A stretch of 64,000 nucleotides of DNA from Anaerospora hongkongensis (GTDB lineage: Bacteria; Bacillota; Negativicutes; Sporomusales; DSM-15969): positions 62,001-126,000 of the forward strand of contig NZ_SLUI01000012.1 in NCBI RefSeq assembly GCF_004339805.1, written 5' to 3'. The position numbers and the translations under genes were made by a program. Position 1 is the first letter of the stretch. Every line of letters begins with the position of its first letter. Below the pieces are notes generated by a model. It did no database searches and was not told where the DNA came from. It saw only the letters and a list, made by a program, of their open reading frames with translations. Shown piece after piece: positions 51,415-60,351 of this stretch.

Positions 51415-53295
51415 GTGAAACAAAAAGACAGAGGAATAAACCGGAAAGCATGGCTGTGTGCTATGGTCGTAACAAGTGCGGTATTGTTACAGGCTCCGGG
51501 AGCCGCTTTCGCTGAAGAGCAGCAAGAGTTTGCACTGGATCAGGTGGTGGTAACGGCGACGAAAATACCTGTAAAACAATTTGAGGCAAATGCTAACATT
51601 TCAGTAATTAATAAGGAGAAAATTGAGCAACAGCATTATGCTAATTTAGAACAGGCATTGCGTGATGTTCCAGGGATTACTTTGACTAACTATGGTAGAG
51701 CTGGCTTTGATAGTAGTAATGGATTAAAAATTAATGGATCACCCAATATAGTGGTATTAGTAGACGGCGTCAGGGCTAATCATGCTGGTCTAAGTTTTCC
51801 TGCAACTACTTATATGGATATGGAAAATATTGAGCGCATTGAGATATTAAAAGGATCTGCCTCTGCAATTTATGGCTCAGATGCAAAAGGTGGGGTCATT
51901 AATATCATTACTCGTAATCCACAAGAAGATAAAAGTGTTTTAAAGATAAGCGGAGGGAACTTTAGTGGAGAATCGTACTCGTTTTTAAATGAAGGTGTTA
52001 AGAATGATTGGACTTATCGTGTGGTAGCGAAGAAGAGTCTATTGGGAGATGCAGAGGATGGAAGAGGCATTACCATTCCTCAGTCGCTGAATTCAGATAC
52101 ATTAGGATTTAAAGTCAGCAAAAAAATTAACAATGAATCGGATATCAAATTATCCTATAATTCTTACAAGTCTAAGTGGATGTATTTTGATGGGGCCTCT
52201 GGCGGTGGAAATACTAGAGGAACAGCGGACGATTATGATTGGAATGTAGTTTATAATTATCAGATTAATGATAGAACTACTAATGTTTTTTCTTTTAAAA
52301 ATAGTCATTATAAATTCTTGAGTGATGGGGGTTCAGGACAGTATGCTTCCCCATGGGAGAACATAGTCAATACTTTGAACTTTTCAGATCAAATTACAAG
52401 GAAAGTTGATACAAGACATACCATGGTTGCGGGTGTTGACTATACGAGGGACAACGTGGTTTCTACAAATGGCCTAACACTAAACAATAAAGCGCTATAT
52501 GTGCAAGATGAATGGAATTTCGATCAACAGTGGAAATTAACAACTGGCTTGCGTTACGATGAACATTCTTTGGCAGGTAATAACACTACACCACGGCTTA
52601 ATTTAGGGTATAAGATAAGTGACCGAACTAATTATTATTTATCTTATAGTGAGTTTTTTGTTGCGCCTACTCCATATCAATTATTTAATGCAAACCATGG
52701 AAACGTTAACTTAAAAGCTGAAGATGGTAGCACAAAAGAGTTTGGTATCAATCATCGCTTTAATGATACGTTAGTAATGTCTGCGAACATCTTTCAAAGG
52801 AAAGCGGATAATGTTATTCAATACAACTACAATTCAAATCAGTTCAATAATACGGATGAAGATGCAAAAGGATGGGACATTCAGTTAAATAAAAAAATTA
52901 GCGACTCAATTAGTGCCTTCATGGGCTATACTTATACAAATATGAAAGAATCGCGTGGATCTAAAATCAACGCAGGTGGCTATATTCCAAAGCATGCAAT
53001 TAATATAGGTGTAGATTATGTTGAGGGGAAATTTGATGTTGGAATTCAGGGTAGAGCAGCAATTGATCGTAAAGGTAAGGAAACTGTTGAATCCTTCTTT
53101 CCCTGTGACTCTTATTGGATCTGGGATATTGGTGTAAATTATAAAGTTAATAGCGAAGCAAAAGCGTTTATTAAAGTAAATAATATTTTTGATAAATTTT
53201 ATGCAGAACACTCTGCAGCAAGTTCGTATACCCCAGGGAATTGGTATACAATGCCTGGCCGTAATGTTATTGTGGGGATGTCATACACATTCTAA
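51415..53295 (+). CDS. btuB: TonB-dependent outer-membrane cobalamin receptor (BtuB-like)
   Basis: A 626-residue beta-barrel receptor for corrinoid uptake across an outer membrane. It has a signal peptide ending near AAFAEEQ, the TonB-box/plug start DQVVVTATK, plug motifs (LRDVPGI, VVLVDGVRANHAG, IERIEILKGSASAIYGSDAKGG near 140-161) and 20-plus alternating beta strands ending in the C-terminal phenylalanine of MSYTF. The GTG start follows AGAGG. The upstream riboswitch makes cobalamin the likely ligand. Its presence shows a diderm cell envelope. TonB/ExbBD are not in the window. Confidence 0.95.
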   Translation: MKQKDRGINRKAWLCAMVVTSAVLLQAPGAAFAEEQQEFALDQVVVTATKIPVKQFEANANISVINKEKIEQQHYANLEQALRDVPGITLTNYGRAGFDSSNGLKINGSPNIVVLVDGVRANHAGLSFPATTYMDMENIERIEILKGSASAIYGSDAKGGVINIITRNPQEDKSVLKISGGNFSGESYSFLNEGVKNDWTYRVVAKKSLLGDAEDGRGITIPQSLNSDTLGFKVSKKINNESDIKLSYNSYKSKWMYFDGASGGGNTRGTADDYDWNVVYNYQINDRTTNVFSFKNSHYKFLSDGGSGQYASPWENIVNTLNFSDQITRKVDTRHTMVAGVDYTRDNVVSTNGLTLNNKALYVQDEWNFDQQWKLTTGLRYDEHSLAGNNTTPRLNLGYKISDRTNYYLSYSEFFVAPTPYQLFNANHGNVNLKAEDGSTKEFGINHRFNDTLVMSANIFQRKADNVIQYNYNSNQFNNTDEDAKGWDIQLNKKISDSISAFMGYTYTNMKESRGSKINAGGYIPKHAINIGVDYVEGKFDVGIQGRAAIDRKGKETVESFFPCDSYWIWDIGVNYKVNSEAKAFIKVNNIFDKFYAEHSAASSYTPGNWYTMPGRNVIVGMSYTF

Positions 53296-53307
53296 GCACC
53301 TGCATAG

Positions 53308-53342
53308 AGCTGCGAAGCACACGCTTTGCAGCTTCTTTTTTG
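53308..53342 (+). terminator. Terminator of btuB
   Basis: AGCTGCGAAGC against GCTTTGCAGCT with one wobble, loop ACAC and TTCTTTTTT. Confidence 0.85.
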
Positions 53343-53350
53343 TCGTTTTG

Positions 53351-53376
53351 TGTCACGGGGACGGTTCCTTTGACAC
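53351..53376 (+). repeat. REP-like element, copy 1
   Basis: TGTCACGGGGACGG followed by TTCCTTTGACAC. It differs from the copy at 62215-62240 at one of 26 bases. The ends TGTCA and TGACA are complementary. Patchy similarity to the other copy goes on downstream (ATGCTAAAATAAAAGC here, ATGCTACAATGAAGC there) to about 53410. Confidence 0.7.
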
Positions 53377-53478
53377 ACTGCCAGGCCTATGCTAAAATAA
53401 AAGCAGGGTGGAGTTGTACGCTTATCTCATGCTGCGATTACACTTTTTGTGAGACGAGGATTAAATAAGGAGGAAATC

Positions 53479-54408
53479 ATGAAGCTATTTAACTTGCGCA
53501 TTTTGCTGGTATTGAGCTTACTAGTAGCATTCGGATCAGTAGGGACCTTGTGGGCAGCGCCTGTAAGTGAAACCCCTGCAGCCAATCTGCCGACAGAACA
53601 ATGGACAGGGCATAGTTTCACTTTTCTTGCTTTGCCTGCTGATAAGCAATCGGCCGGCTACGAAATCTTCCCGGTAGATAAGGCTAATAAAGGCTTTACC
53701 GGCGACCGTTCTGTACGCATTCCGTATGCACAGCATGCGGGTAAAAAAGTAACTGTTACCGAAGTTATTCCTTATCCTGCAGGACCCAATCTGCAAGAAT
53801 TTATGGTTTATATGAAAGTTGATGAAACGGGTGAAAAGCTGGTTGGCCGTACGATGCGAGGCCAATTGGAAGGCCTGGTGCTGACTGCCGACCTAACGAA
53901 TGCCAGACAGCAGTTTTTAGGCAAAACCATTTACCCTAAATTTAGAGAGCTGGCAGGACTTTATACTCCTGGCTCGGATGAAATTCCTAAATCGGTTTCG
54001 ACTTCCATCGGGGGAGCTGCTACTGTTGTAGACGTATATGCAGGCAATTCATCGGATGAACCGATTTGGCTGGTCGTTTCCGTTAATGGGGAAAAAGCTA
54101 TTTTGCCGATTGCCTATAGCTGGACAAATATTCCCGCTTCTTCCTGGAGTGATACTGCTCCCTGGCAAGATGCGCTATTTACCGAAGATCCGCGGCCAAG
54201 CCTCGGCTGGTCCCATACCTTGTGGTACCAAATTGAAAACGGCAACGTAGAAGAAGGAATGACAAAAGCCCAAGTACGCCTTAGCTGGGGTAATCCCGTG
54301 CACAAAACAGATAATGATTCAGTCTGGATGTATGATAATAAAAAGCTCACCTTTACTGAGGATGTCTTGCAAACCATTGAGCTTTTGACAGACGAATCAG
54401 CTCAATAA
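53479..54408 (+). CDS. Exported protein of unknown function with BamE-like C-terminus
   Basis: A 309-residue protein with a signal peptide (RILLVLSLLVAFGSVG then LWA-AP) and no lipobox cysteine, so probably periplasmic. The middle region is beta-rich without a recognised family. The last 60 residues contain GMTKAQVRLSWGNPVHK and WMYDNKKLTF, a pattern like the SmpA/BamE small outer-membrane-assembly fold; this is a weak resemblance. AAGGAGG precedes ATG 53479. It is a single gene. Confidence 0.75.
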   Translation: MKLFNLRILLVLSLLVAFGSVGTLWAAPVSETPAANLPTEQWTGHSFTFLALPADKQSAGYEIFPVDKANKGFTGDRSVRIPYAQHAGKKVTVTEVIPYPAGPNLQEFMVYMKVDETGEKLVGRTMRGQLEGLVLTADLTNARQQFLGKTIYPKFRELAGLYTPGSDEIPKSVSTSIGGAATVVDVYAGNSSDEPIWLVVSVNGEKAILPIAYSWTNIPASSWSDTAPWQDALFTEDPRPSLGWSHTLWYQIENGNVEEGMTKAQVRLSWGNPVHKTDNDSVWMYDNKKLTFTEDVLQTIELLTDESAQ

Positions 54409-54421
54409 CCGTCCTTGTGAC

Positions 54422-54461
54422 AAAAAACAAGCCTCTGATTTAGCAGAAGGCCTGTTTTTTC
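54422..54461 (+). terminator. Terminator after the exported protein gene
   Basis: AACAAGCCTCTG with CAGAAGGCCTGTT, with one bulge and one mismatch, ending in TTTTTT. Confidence 0.7.
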
Positions 54462-54592
54462 TTTGCCGGTAGGAAGAGCGCATGCCTGGCAGGTTTGATT
54501 TTTACTTAGAGCGCAGGGAGATGGGTCGATTGGGTCGAATATTCTTACTAATCGTAAAGGTTAGGTATGATTTAACAAGCGGAGGCGGTCAA

Positions 54593-56332
54593 ATGCTTAA
54601 CAACCACTCTTTGGCAGATTACTGGGCCCATGTTGTCGTCGATGAGGCCCATATTATCCGGTTTGCCAACGACAGGGCGGCAGGTTTGCTAGCGAACCAG
54701 GCTGTGGACGGCAAAAACGTGAAGACGATACTTCCGTGGTTGCGCCTTGATTGGTTTGTTGACAAGGCTATTCATAAAGTCGGTAAAGCCTCCTTAGTCG
54801 ATAAATACCTGTTGGATATTATTCCCTGCGCTGAGCCGCCTGGGTGGTTTGACGTATTCTTCCGGAAGATTGATGAATATGATAACCCTCATCATCTTTG
54901 GTGCGAGGTGGCTGATTCAATTATCGGAGTACAGAAGTTTATTGATACATCCTATGATGGCATGGTGGTTGCAGACGGCGAGGGGAGAGTGCTGGCAGTC
55001 AATCAGGCTTTTCTTCACATTTGTGGTTTAGAAAGGAATGTCATCATTGGAAAGCATTTTAAAGAACTGGTCGAAGAGGGCCTAATTCCTCAGTCCTGTA
55101 CCCTGCGGGCACTGGCACAGCAGGAAGTCAGCAGCGCCGTAGTTAAGTATCCCTATGGTACGGAGGCAGTAGTCACTGCTACCCCCCTATGTGATGGTCT
55201 GGGGAGAATTGTCAGGGTTCTGTCTAATGTCCGGGATATCTCAGAGCTGAATATGCTTCATGAGAAGTTGAAAAGCGCGGAAGCATTAGCTCACGGATTT
55301 CAGCGCGAACTAAAAGCTATGCAGACGGCCAAGCTGGATGTCAATATGCGACTGGCACGCAGCCGTATTATGGAAAATCTGTATGAATTAGTCATTAAGG
55401 TGGCTGGCACCGACTTGCAGCTGCTGATTACCGGAGAATCAGGAGTCGGTAAGACCGCTTTGGCCAAATTTGTTCATACGATCAGCGAGCGCAGCGCCAC
55501 AGGCAATTTTATTCATGTTAACTGCAGCGCCATTCCGGATACATTATTGGAATCAGAGTTGTTCGGCCACGAAGAAGGCGCTTTCACGGGAGCCAAAAAA
55601 ACCAGAGTGGGCCTTTTTGAACTGGCCAATAAAGGCACGATCTTTTTGGATGAAATAGGGGATATGCCATTGCCGCTGCAAGCAAAGATTTTAAATGTAC
55701 TGCAGGAAGGCAAGTTTTATCGCGTTGGAGGCAGCCGGGAAATTTTTGTCGATGTGCGGGTCATTGCCGCTACCAACATGGACCTTGGACAATTGATTGA
55801 AAGAGGGTTATTTCGGCAAGACTTATATTACCGGCTGAATGTTATCCCTGTGCGCATTCCGGCGCTGCGGGAGCGAAGAGAAGATATCCGGCCACTGGTA
55901 GCTCATTATCTTACCGTATGCAACACCCGGCACAAACGGACCAAGACGATATCACCGGAAGTAATGGAGACGTTGTGCGCGTATTGCTGGCCCGGTAATA
56001 TCCGGGAATTGATGAATTTGATTGAAGGCCTGATCGTTGTTGTTGATGAACCCGGTATTGAACTCAGGCATTTGCCTGGAAAATTTATGGAATCAGTCAA
56101 TAAGGAGCCTGCGATAAGCGGTTTAACCAGGCCGGACGGCGGATCTATTCAGCAGGACGCTGCGTTTGTGGGCAGCCTGTGGAAGCCTCATACCCACTTG
56201 AAGCAATTGGTGGAAAAGCTGGAGGGTCAAATTATTGAGGAAGCGATCGGCAACTGCAATTCTTTGAAAGAAGCTGCGCAGAACCTGGGCGTTGATGTGA
56301 CAACCATTATCCGCAAACGCAAACGGAAATAA
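54593..56332 (+). CDS. Sigma-54-dependent transcriptional activator (PAS-AAA-HTH)
   Basis: A 579-residue enhancer-binding protein. The N-terminal 120 residues are unassigned and probably sense a signal. A PAS domain follows (DTSYDGMVVADGEGRVLAVN near 122-141). The AAA+ domain has Walker A GESGVGKTAL near 281, the sigma-54 contact loop GAFTGA near 328, Walker B IFLDEIGDMPL and the R finger region. A Fis-type HTH ends the protein (LKEAAQNLGVDVTTIIRK). ATG 54593 follows GCGGAGGCGG, so the open extension to 54482 is rejected. It faces the acyl-CoA operon, whose promoter is sigma-54-like, making that operon its likely target. Confidence 0.93.
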   Translation: MLNNHSLADYWAHVVVDEAHIIRFANDRAAGLLANQAVDGKNVKTILPWLRLDWFVDKAIHKVGKASLVDKYLLDIIPCAEPPGWFDVFFRKIDEYDNPHHLWCEVADSIIGVQKFIDTSYDGMVVADGEGRVLAVNQAFLHICGLERNVIIGKHFKELVEEGLIPQSCTLRALAQQEVSSAVVKYPYGTEAVVTATPLCDGLGRIVRVLSNVRDISELNMLHEKLKSAEALAHGFQRELKAMQTAKLDVNMRLARSRIMENLYELVIKVAGTDLQLLITGESGVGKTALAKFVHTISERSATGNFIHVNCSAIPDTLLESELFGHEEGAFTGAKKTRVGLFELANKGTIFLDEIGDMPLPLQAKILNVLQEGKFYRVGGSREIFVDVRVIAATNMDLGQLIERGLFRQDLYYRLNVIPVRIPALRERREDIRPLVAHYLTVCNTRHKRTKTISPEVMETLCAYCWPGNIRELMNLIEGLIVVVDEPGIELRHLPGKFMESVNKEPAISGLTRPDGGSIQQDAAFVGSLWKPHTHLKQLVEKLEGQIIEEAIGNCNSLKEAAQNLGVDVTTIIRKRKRK

Positions 56333-56339
56333 GCGAAAG

Positions 56340-56383
56340 AATAGGCCTGAACAGCAAAGCAGTAGTTGCTGTTCAGGCCTATT
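56340..56383. terminator. Bidirectional terminator between the activator and the permease
   Basis: A perfect 16-bp stem (56340-56355 with 56368-56383) with a 12-base loop between convergent genes. Confidence 0.85.
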
Positions 56384-56392
56384 TAAAATCTT

Positions 56393-57805
56393 TTATACGA
56401 TGAAAGGGAATAGGGTGACCAGGATAACCATCAGTAAGGCTACGCTCGTTTTTAACATAGTGAGTGCAAAAATGTCGGCATAGGATTGTCTGTGGGTTAA
56501 GCCACAGATAGCCAGAACGGTGATGACGGCGCCGTTATGAGGCAGGGTATCCATACCACCGGCGGCCAGAGAGGCGATGCGATGCAGTACTTCAGGGTTG
56601 ACACTGGCTCTTACGCCCCATTCGAGGTAAGTCTTGCCCATCAGTTCCATAGCGATGCCGAGACCTCCCGAGGCCGAGCCGGTGACACCGGCGATGACGT
56701 TAACCATGATGGCTTCTGACAGCAGTGGACTGTCGCCGATATGAATGGTCATGAGGAAGGAGGAAACGCTCTTGAAGCCGTCCAGCATGGCAATAACGTT
56801 GCCATAGCCTACTTCTGAGGCTGTATTCATGACAGCCAGCAGGGAACCCAGGATAGCGACTTGCGAAGTTTTGCCAAAGCCGCCTACCCGTTGGAATTTT
56901 CCGTAGTTCATGAGTACGCAGGCGGTAATGGCAAGTGTCAGGGCAATGATTAAAGCCCAGATGCTTGTTACGCTTTTGAGGGTTGCACCAGTGGCTACGC
57001 CCTTCATAATAGCAGGGTCCCAGGTAGCAATCCATTTCGTAAAGACGAAGTTGCCGACCAGCACGATGAGCAGCGGCAACACGGCGATCAAACCGCTAGG
57101 CAGTTCGTCGTCCCCGAGTGCGTTACGCGGGTCAGGTTCATTGATATGGCCTTCGCCATACCCTTCACCGGCGGCAACCAGTTTTTTACGCCGCCATTCC
57201 ATGTAGCTGACGCCGCCGGCATAGAGCAGAACGGCGGCAATCATTCCGGTCATAGGGGCAGCATAGCCGGTTGTGCCGAAATACATGGTGGGAATAAGAT
57301 TTTGGATCTGTGGCGTGCCGGGCAGGGCATCCATGGCTAGGCCAAAAGCACCAAAGGCAATACAGGCAGGAATTAGACGTTTCGGATAATTGGCTTCCCG
57401 GAATAGCGCTGCTGCCAGTGGATAGAGGGCAAAGGAAATGACATGAGTGCTGACACCGCCATAACAGAGTACGATGCCGGAAGTGATGATGGACATGACG
57501 GCCCGTTCCTTACCAAGAGTTCTAACGATCATGATTGCAATTTTTCTGGCCGAACCGGAATCTTCCATTACTTTACCCAAAACGGCTCCGAGCATGAATA
57601 AAGGAAAAAAGTTCTTAACAAAGGCGACCGTTTTGGGCATAAAAATTTCGGTATAAGTTGGCAGGAGCGGCAGACCGGACAGAACACCGGCCAGCAAGGC
57701 GAATACCGGTGCAAACAAGATAACCGAGAAACCGCGATAAGCAAAGAACATCAGTAAGCCCAAACTTAAAAATATGGCCAGTACTTCCATAAATGCATCC
57801 CTCAC
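56393..57805 (-). CDS. GntP-family organic acid permease
   Basis: A 470-residue membrane carrier with about twelve helices, of the GntP gluconate:proton symporter family. Typical segments are FFPLFMLGAVLGKVMEDSGSA near residues 65-85, PGTPQIQNLIPTMYFGT, SASGGLGIAM and GMDTLPHNGAVIT. As the last gene of the acyl-CoA operon it probably imports the acid that the CoA-transferase activates, for example a hydroxy or short-chain fatty acid, rather than gluconate. There are 95 bases between it and the crotonase gene with no clear promoter. Confidence 0.88.
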   Translation of the reverse strand: MRDAFMEVLAIFLSLGLLMFFAYRGFSVILFAPVFALLAGVLSGLPLLPTYTEIFMPKTVAFVKNFFPLFMLGAVLGKVMEDSGSARKIAIMIVRTLGKERAVMSIITSGIVLCYGGVSTHVISFALYPLAAALFREANYPKRLIPACIAFGAFGLAMDALPGTPQIQNLIPTMYFGTTGYAAPMTGMIAAVLLYAGGVSYMEWRRKKLVAAGEGYGEGHINEPDPRNALGDDELPSGLIAVLPLLIVLVGNFVFTKWIATWDPAIMKGVATGATLKSVTSIWALIIALTLAITACVLMNYGKFQRVGGFGKTSQVAILGSLLAVMNTASEVGYGNVIAMLDGFKSVSSFLMTIHIGDSPLLSEAIMVNVIAGVTGSASGGLGIAMELMGKTYLEWGVRASVNPEVLHRIASLAAGGMDTLPHNGAVITVLAICGLTHRQSYADIFALTMLKTSVALLMVILVTLFPFIV

Positions 57806-57900
57806 TTATTTAAATTTGGATTAACCTGCATTTTTTTTATTGCGGCGGAAGGGCAGCCCCGCCGCCGCTCTTGTTGTCCGGCCTTAGCCAGTTTTTTTGC

Positions 57901-58683
57901 TTATTTGCCGGTGAATTTGGCCGGCCGTTTTTCTACAAAGGCGTTCATCCCTTCTTTTTGGTCGGCGGTTGCAAAGCAAAGTCCGAAGACTTCGGCCTCG
58001 TAGGCTTGAGCGGATTCGAGGTCCATATCCAGCCCTTCATTCACAGCCGCTTTGCAGAGCTGAACAGCTACCGGACCGCGGGAGATAATCTTTGCTGCCA
58101 GCGCTTTGGCTGCCGTCAGTAATTCGCCTGCCGGCACTACTTTGTTGACTAAGCCGATCCGGCAGGCTTCAGCAGCATCAATTTGGTCGCCTGTGAACAG
58201 TAGCTCTTTGGCACGTCCCTTTCCTATCAGACGGGGCAGGCGCTGTGTACCGGCAAAGGCTGCTACCACTCCCAGCAGTACCTCCGGCTGGCCGAATTTG
58301 GCTTTATCCGAGGCAATGCGAATATCACAGCTCATGGCCAGTTCGCAGCCGCCGCCCAGCGCATAGCCATTTACAGCGGCAATGACCGGCTGCGGCAAAT
58401 TCTCAATGGCATTGAAGGTAGCCTGGCTGAATTTGCTCCAGGCGCGCCCTTCCAGCGCTGATAAGGTCCGCATTTCACTGATGTCCGCCCCGGCGACAAA
58501 GGATTTCTCACCGGCACCGGTGATGATGAGTACAGCCACTTCCGGATCAGTGGCGATTTTGCCTACCACCTGGCTGATTTCTGTCATGGTTTCTCTGTTT
58601 AAGGCATTCAGCACTTGGGGACGGTTGATGGTAAGGAGACCAATGGAGTCCTCTTTTTCAAAAAGCAAATTGCGATAAGTCAT
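57901..58683 (-). CDS. Enoyl-CoA hydratase/isomerase (crotonase family)
   Basis: A 260-residue crotonase-fold enzyme. The oxyanion-hole segments FVAGADISEM and ALGGGCELAMSCD are present. The glutamates typical of (S)-specific hydratases fall in the CELAM segment and in FGQPEVLLGVV. The start overlaps the MaoC gene by 4 bases. In this operon it would hydrate the enoyl-CoA made by the dehydrogenase. Confidence 0.92.
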   Translation of the reverse strand: MTYRNLLFEKEDSIGLLTINRPQVLNALNRETMTEISQVVGKIATDPEVAVLIITGAGEKSFVAGADISEMRTLSALEGRAWSKFSQATFNAIENLPQPVIAAVNGYALGGGCELAMSCDIRIASDKAKFGQPEVLLGVVAAFAGTQRLPRLIGKGRAKELLFTGDQIDAAEACRIGLVNKVVPAGELLTAAKALAAKIISRGPVAVQLCKAAVNEGLDMDLESAQAYEAEVFGLCFATADQKEGMNAFVEKRPAKFTGK

Positions 58684-59168
58684 TTTCGTTCTCCCTCATG
58701 CGATATTTCCGGCGGCACAGCTGCTGGCGTTTTTTTCATGACCATAACGACTGCTTTGCCGTCAATGACCACTTCATTGCGCTGGTTGGTGATGATGGTT
58801 TTCAGCGTTAGTCTTTGTTTGGCATCATGCTTTTCCAGGACTTCGCCATAGGCGGTGATGGTGTCGCCAATCCGCACCGGCCGCACAAATTTCACTTCCT
58901 GCGACAGATACAAGGCGTTGATGCCGGGCAGGCAAGTGCCGACCAAGGTAGAAATGAAAGAAGCTGTCAGCATGCCGTGGGCAATGCGTTCGCCGAACAT
59001 GGTGGTTTTGGCATATTCGCTGTTGAGGTGGATCGGGTTGAAATCGCCAATGGTGCCGGCAAAATTGATAATATCCGCTTCGGTAATCGTCTTGGTGACA
59101 GAAGCTGTTTCACCGACTTCAATTTCTCCGTAAGGACGTTCAATAACCAGAGAGTTGTGTATAGGCAT
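58680..59168 (-). CDS. MaoC-family (R)-specific enoyl-CoA hydratase
   Basis: A 162-residue hot-dog-fold hydratase. The hydratase-2 motif is complete in FAGTIGDFNPIHLNSEYA, with the catalytic Asp and His, followed by RIAHGMLTASFIS. (R)-hydratases handle (R)-3-hydroxyacyl-CoA, in contrast with the (S)-specific crotonase next door, so the pair could epimerise a 3-hydroxyacyl-CoA through the enoyl-CoA. GGAGGA lies just upstream of the ATG. Confidence 0.9.
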   Translation of the reverse strand: MPIHNSLVIERPYGEIEVGETASVTKTITEADIINFAGTIGDFNPIHLNSEYAKTTMFGERIAHGMLTASFISTLVGTCLPGINALYLSQEVKFVRPVRIGDTITAYGEVLEKHDAKQRLTLKTIITNQRNEVVIDGKAVVMVMKKTPAAVPPEISHEGERK

Positions 59169-59186
59169 GGTAATCCTCCTTTCCTG

Positions 59187-60323
59187 TTATCGCAGGATAT
59201 GTCCGGCAATAACTACCCGCTGAATTTGATTGGTCCCTTCATAAATCTGGGTAATCTTGGCGTCCCTGAGCATCCGTTCGACAGGATATTCGCGGGAATA
59301 GCCATAGCCTCCCATGATTTGTACGGCATCAAGCGCTACTTTTACCGCCACATCGGATGCAAAGGTTTTGGCCATAGCTGCTTCCTTGCCATAAGGCCGG
59401 CCGGCATCTTTCAGCGCAGCTGCGTGATAGACCAGCTGGCGGGCCGCTTCAATTTCGATGGACATGTCAGCCAGCATGAACGACACGGCCTGTTGAGCAG
59501 CAATGGGCTTACCGAATTGTTCGCGCACTTTGGCGTATTGCAGCGCTTCTTCGTAAGCGCCCTGGGCAATACCAACCGCCTGAGCGCCAATGCCGATACG
59601 GGCGCCGTCCAGGACGACCATGGCGATCTTGAAGCCTTCGCCGATTTTCCCAAGGAGATTTTCCTTAGGAATACGGCAGTTTTCAAAAATCAGCTCGGTA
59701 GTCGAAGAGGCGCGAATACCCATTTTCTCTTCTTTTTTACCAATGACAAAGCCAGGAGTGCCTTTTTCCACGATAAAGCCAGTAATGCCTTTCACGCCCT
59801 TCGTGCGGTCAGTGGAAGCGAAGACCACATAGGTTTCGGCAGCGCCGCCGTTGGTGATGAAGCATTTTGTACCGTTTAAGACATAGTCATCGCCGTCCAG
59901 TACAGCCGTGGTGGTTACGCGGGAGGCATCCGAGCCGGCACCCGGCTCGGTCAGCGCGAAGGCTCCCACCTTTTCGCCGGTCGCCAGAGGGGGAATGTAT
60001 TTTTTCTTTTGCGCTTCCGTGCCGAACAGCAGGATGGGCATGGTGCCAGCCGAGGTATGAACAGCCAGGATAGCACCGGTAGCGGCACAGGCTTTGGAGA
60101 TTTCCTCAATAGTCAGCATATAACTGACGGTGTCTAGCTCGGTGCCCTCATAGGCTTCGGGAATCGGGATGCCCAGCAGTCCCAGGGCGGCCATCTTTTG
60201 AATGCTGTCCCAAGGAAATTCTTCCGTATGATCGTAATGGGCTGCTTTGGGGGCAATTTCTTTTTTTACGAATTCCTGTACCATTTTTTGCAGATCCTGC
60301 TGGTCGTCCGTGAGTAGTGCCAT
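59187..60323 (-). CDS. Acyl-CoA dehydrogenase (short-chain, Bcd-like)
   Basis: A 378-residue FAD acyl-CoA dehydrogenase with the two family signatures: [15 protein letters not shown] near residues 121-135 and the C-terminal [20 protein letters not shown]. The catalytic base is the glutamate of IYEGTNQIQ, the position used by short-chain (butyryl-CoA) enzymes. No etfAB is adjacent, so electron transfer proteins must come from elsewhere. AAAGGAGT lies just upstream of the ATG. It follows the CoA-transferase gene by 28 bases. Confidence 0.95.
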   Translation of the reverse strand: MALLTDDQQDLQKMVQEFVKKEIAPKAAHYDHTEEFPWDSIQKMAALGLLGIPIPEAYEGTELDTVSYMLTIEEISKACAATGAILAVHTSAGTMPILLFGTEAQKKKYIPPLATGEKVGAFALTEPGAGSDASRVTTTAVLDGDDYVLNGTKCFITNGGAAETYVVFASTDRTKGVKGITGFIVEKGTPGFVIGKKEEKMGIRASSTTELIFENCRIPKENLLGKIGEGFKIAMVVLDGARIGIGAQAVGIAQGAYEEALQYAKVREQFGKPIAAQQAVSFMLADMSIEIEAARQLVYHAAALKDAGRPYGKEAAMAKTFASDVAVKVALDAVQIMGGYGYSREYPVERMLRDAKITQIYEGTNQIQRVVIAGHILR

Positions 60324-60351
60324 TTGTATCGACTCCTTTGCATTGTTTGTT

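Noticed and set aside
58815..59879. Plus-strand open frame of 354 codons across the MaoC and acyl-CoA dehydrogenase genes
   Set aside because: Antisense to two genes with complete catalytic motifs, and its translation has the biased composition of a shadow frame.
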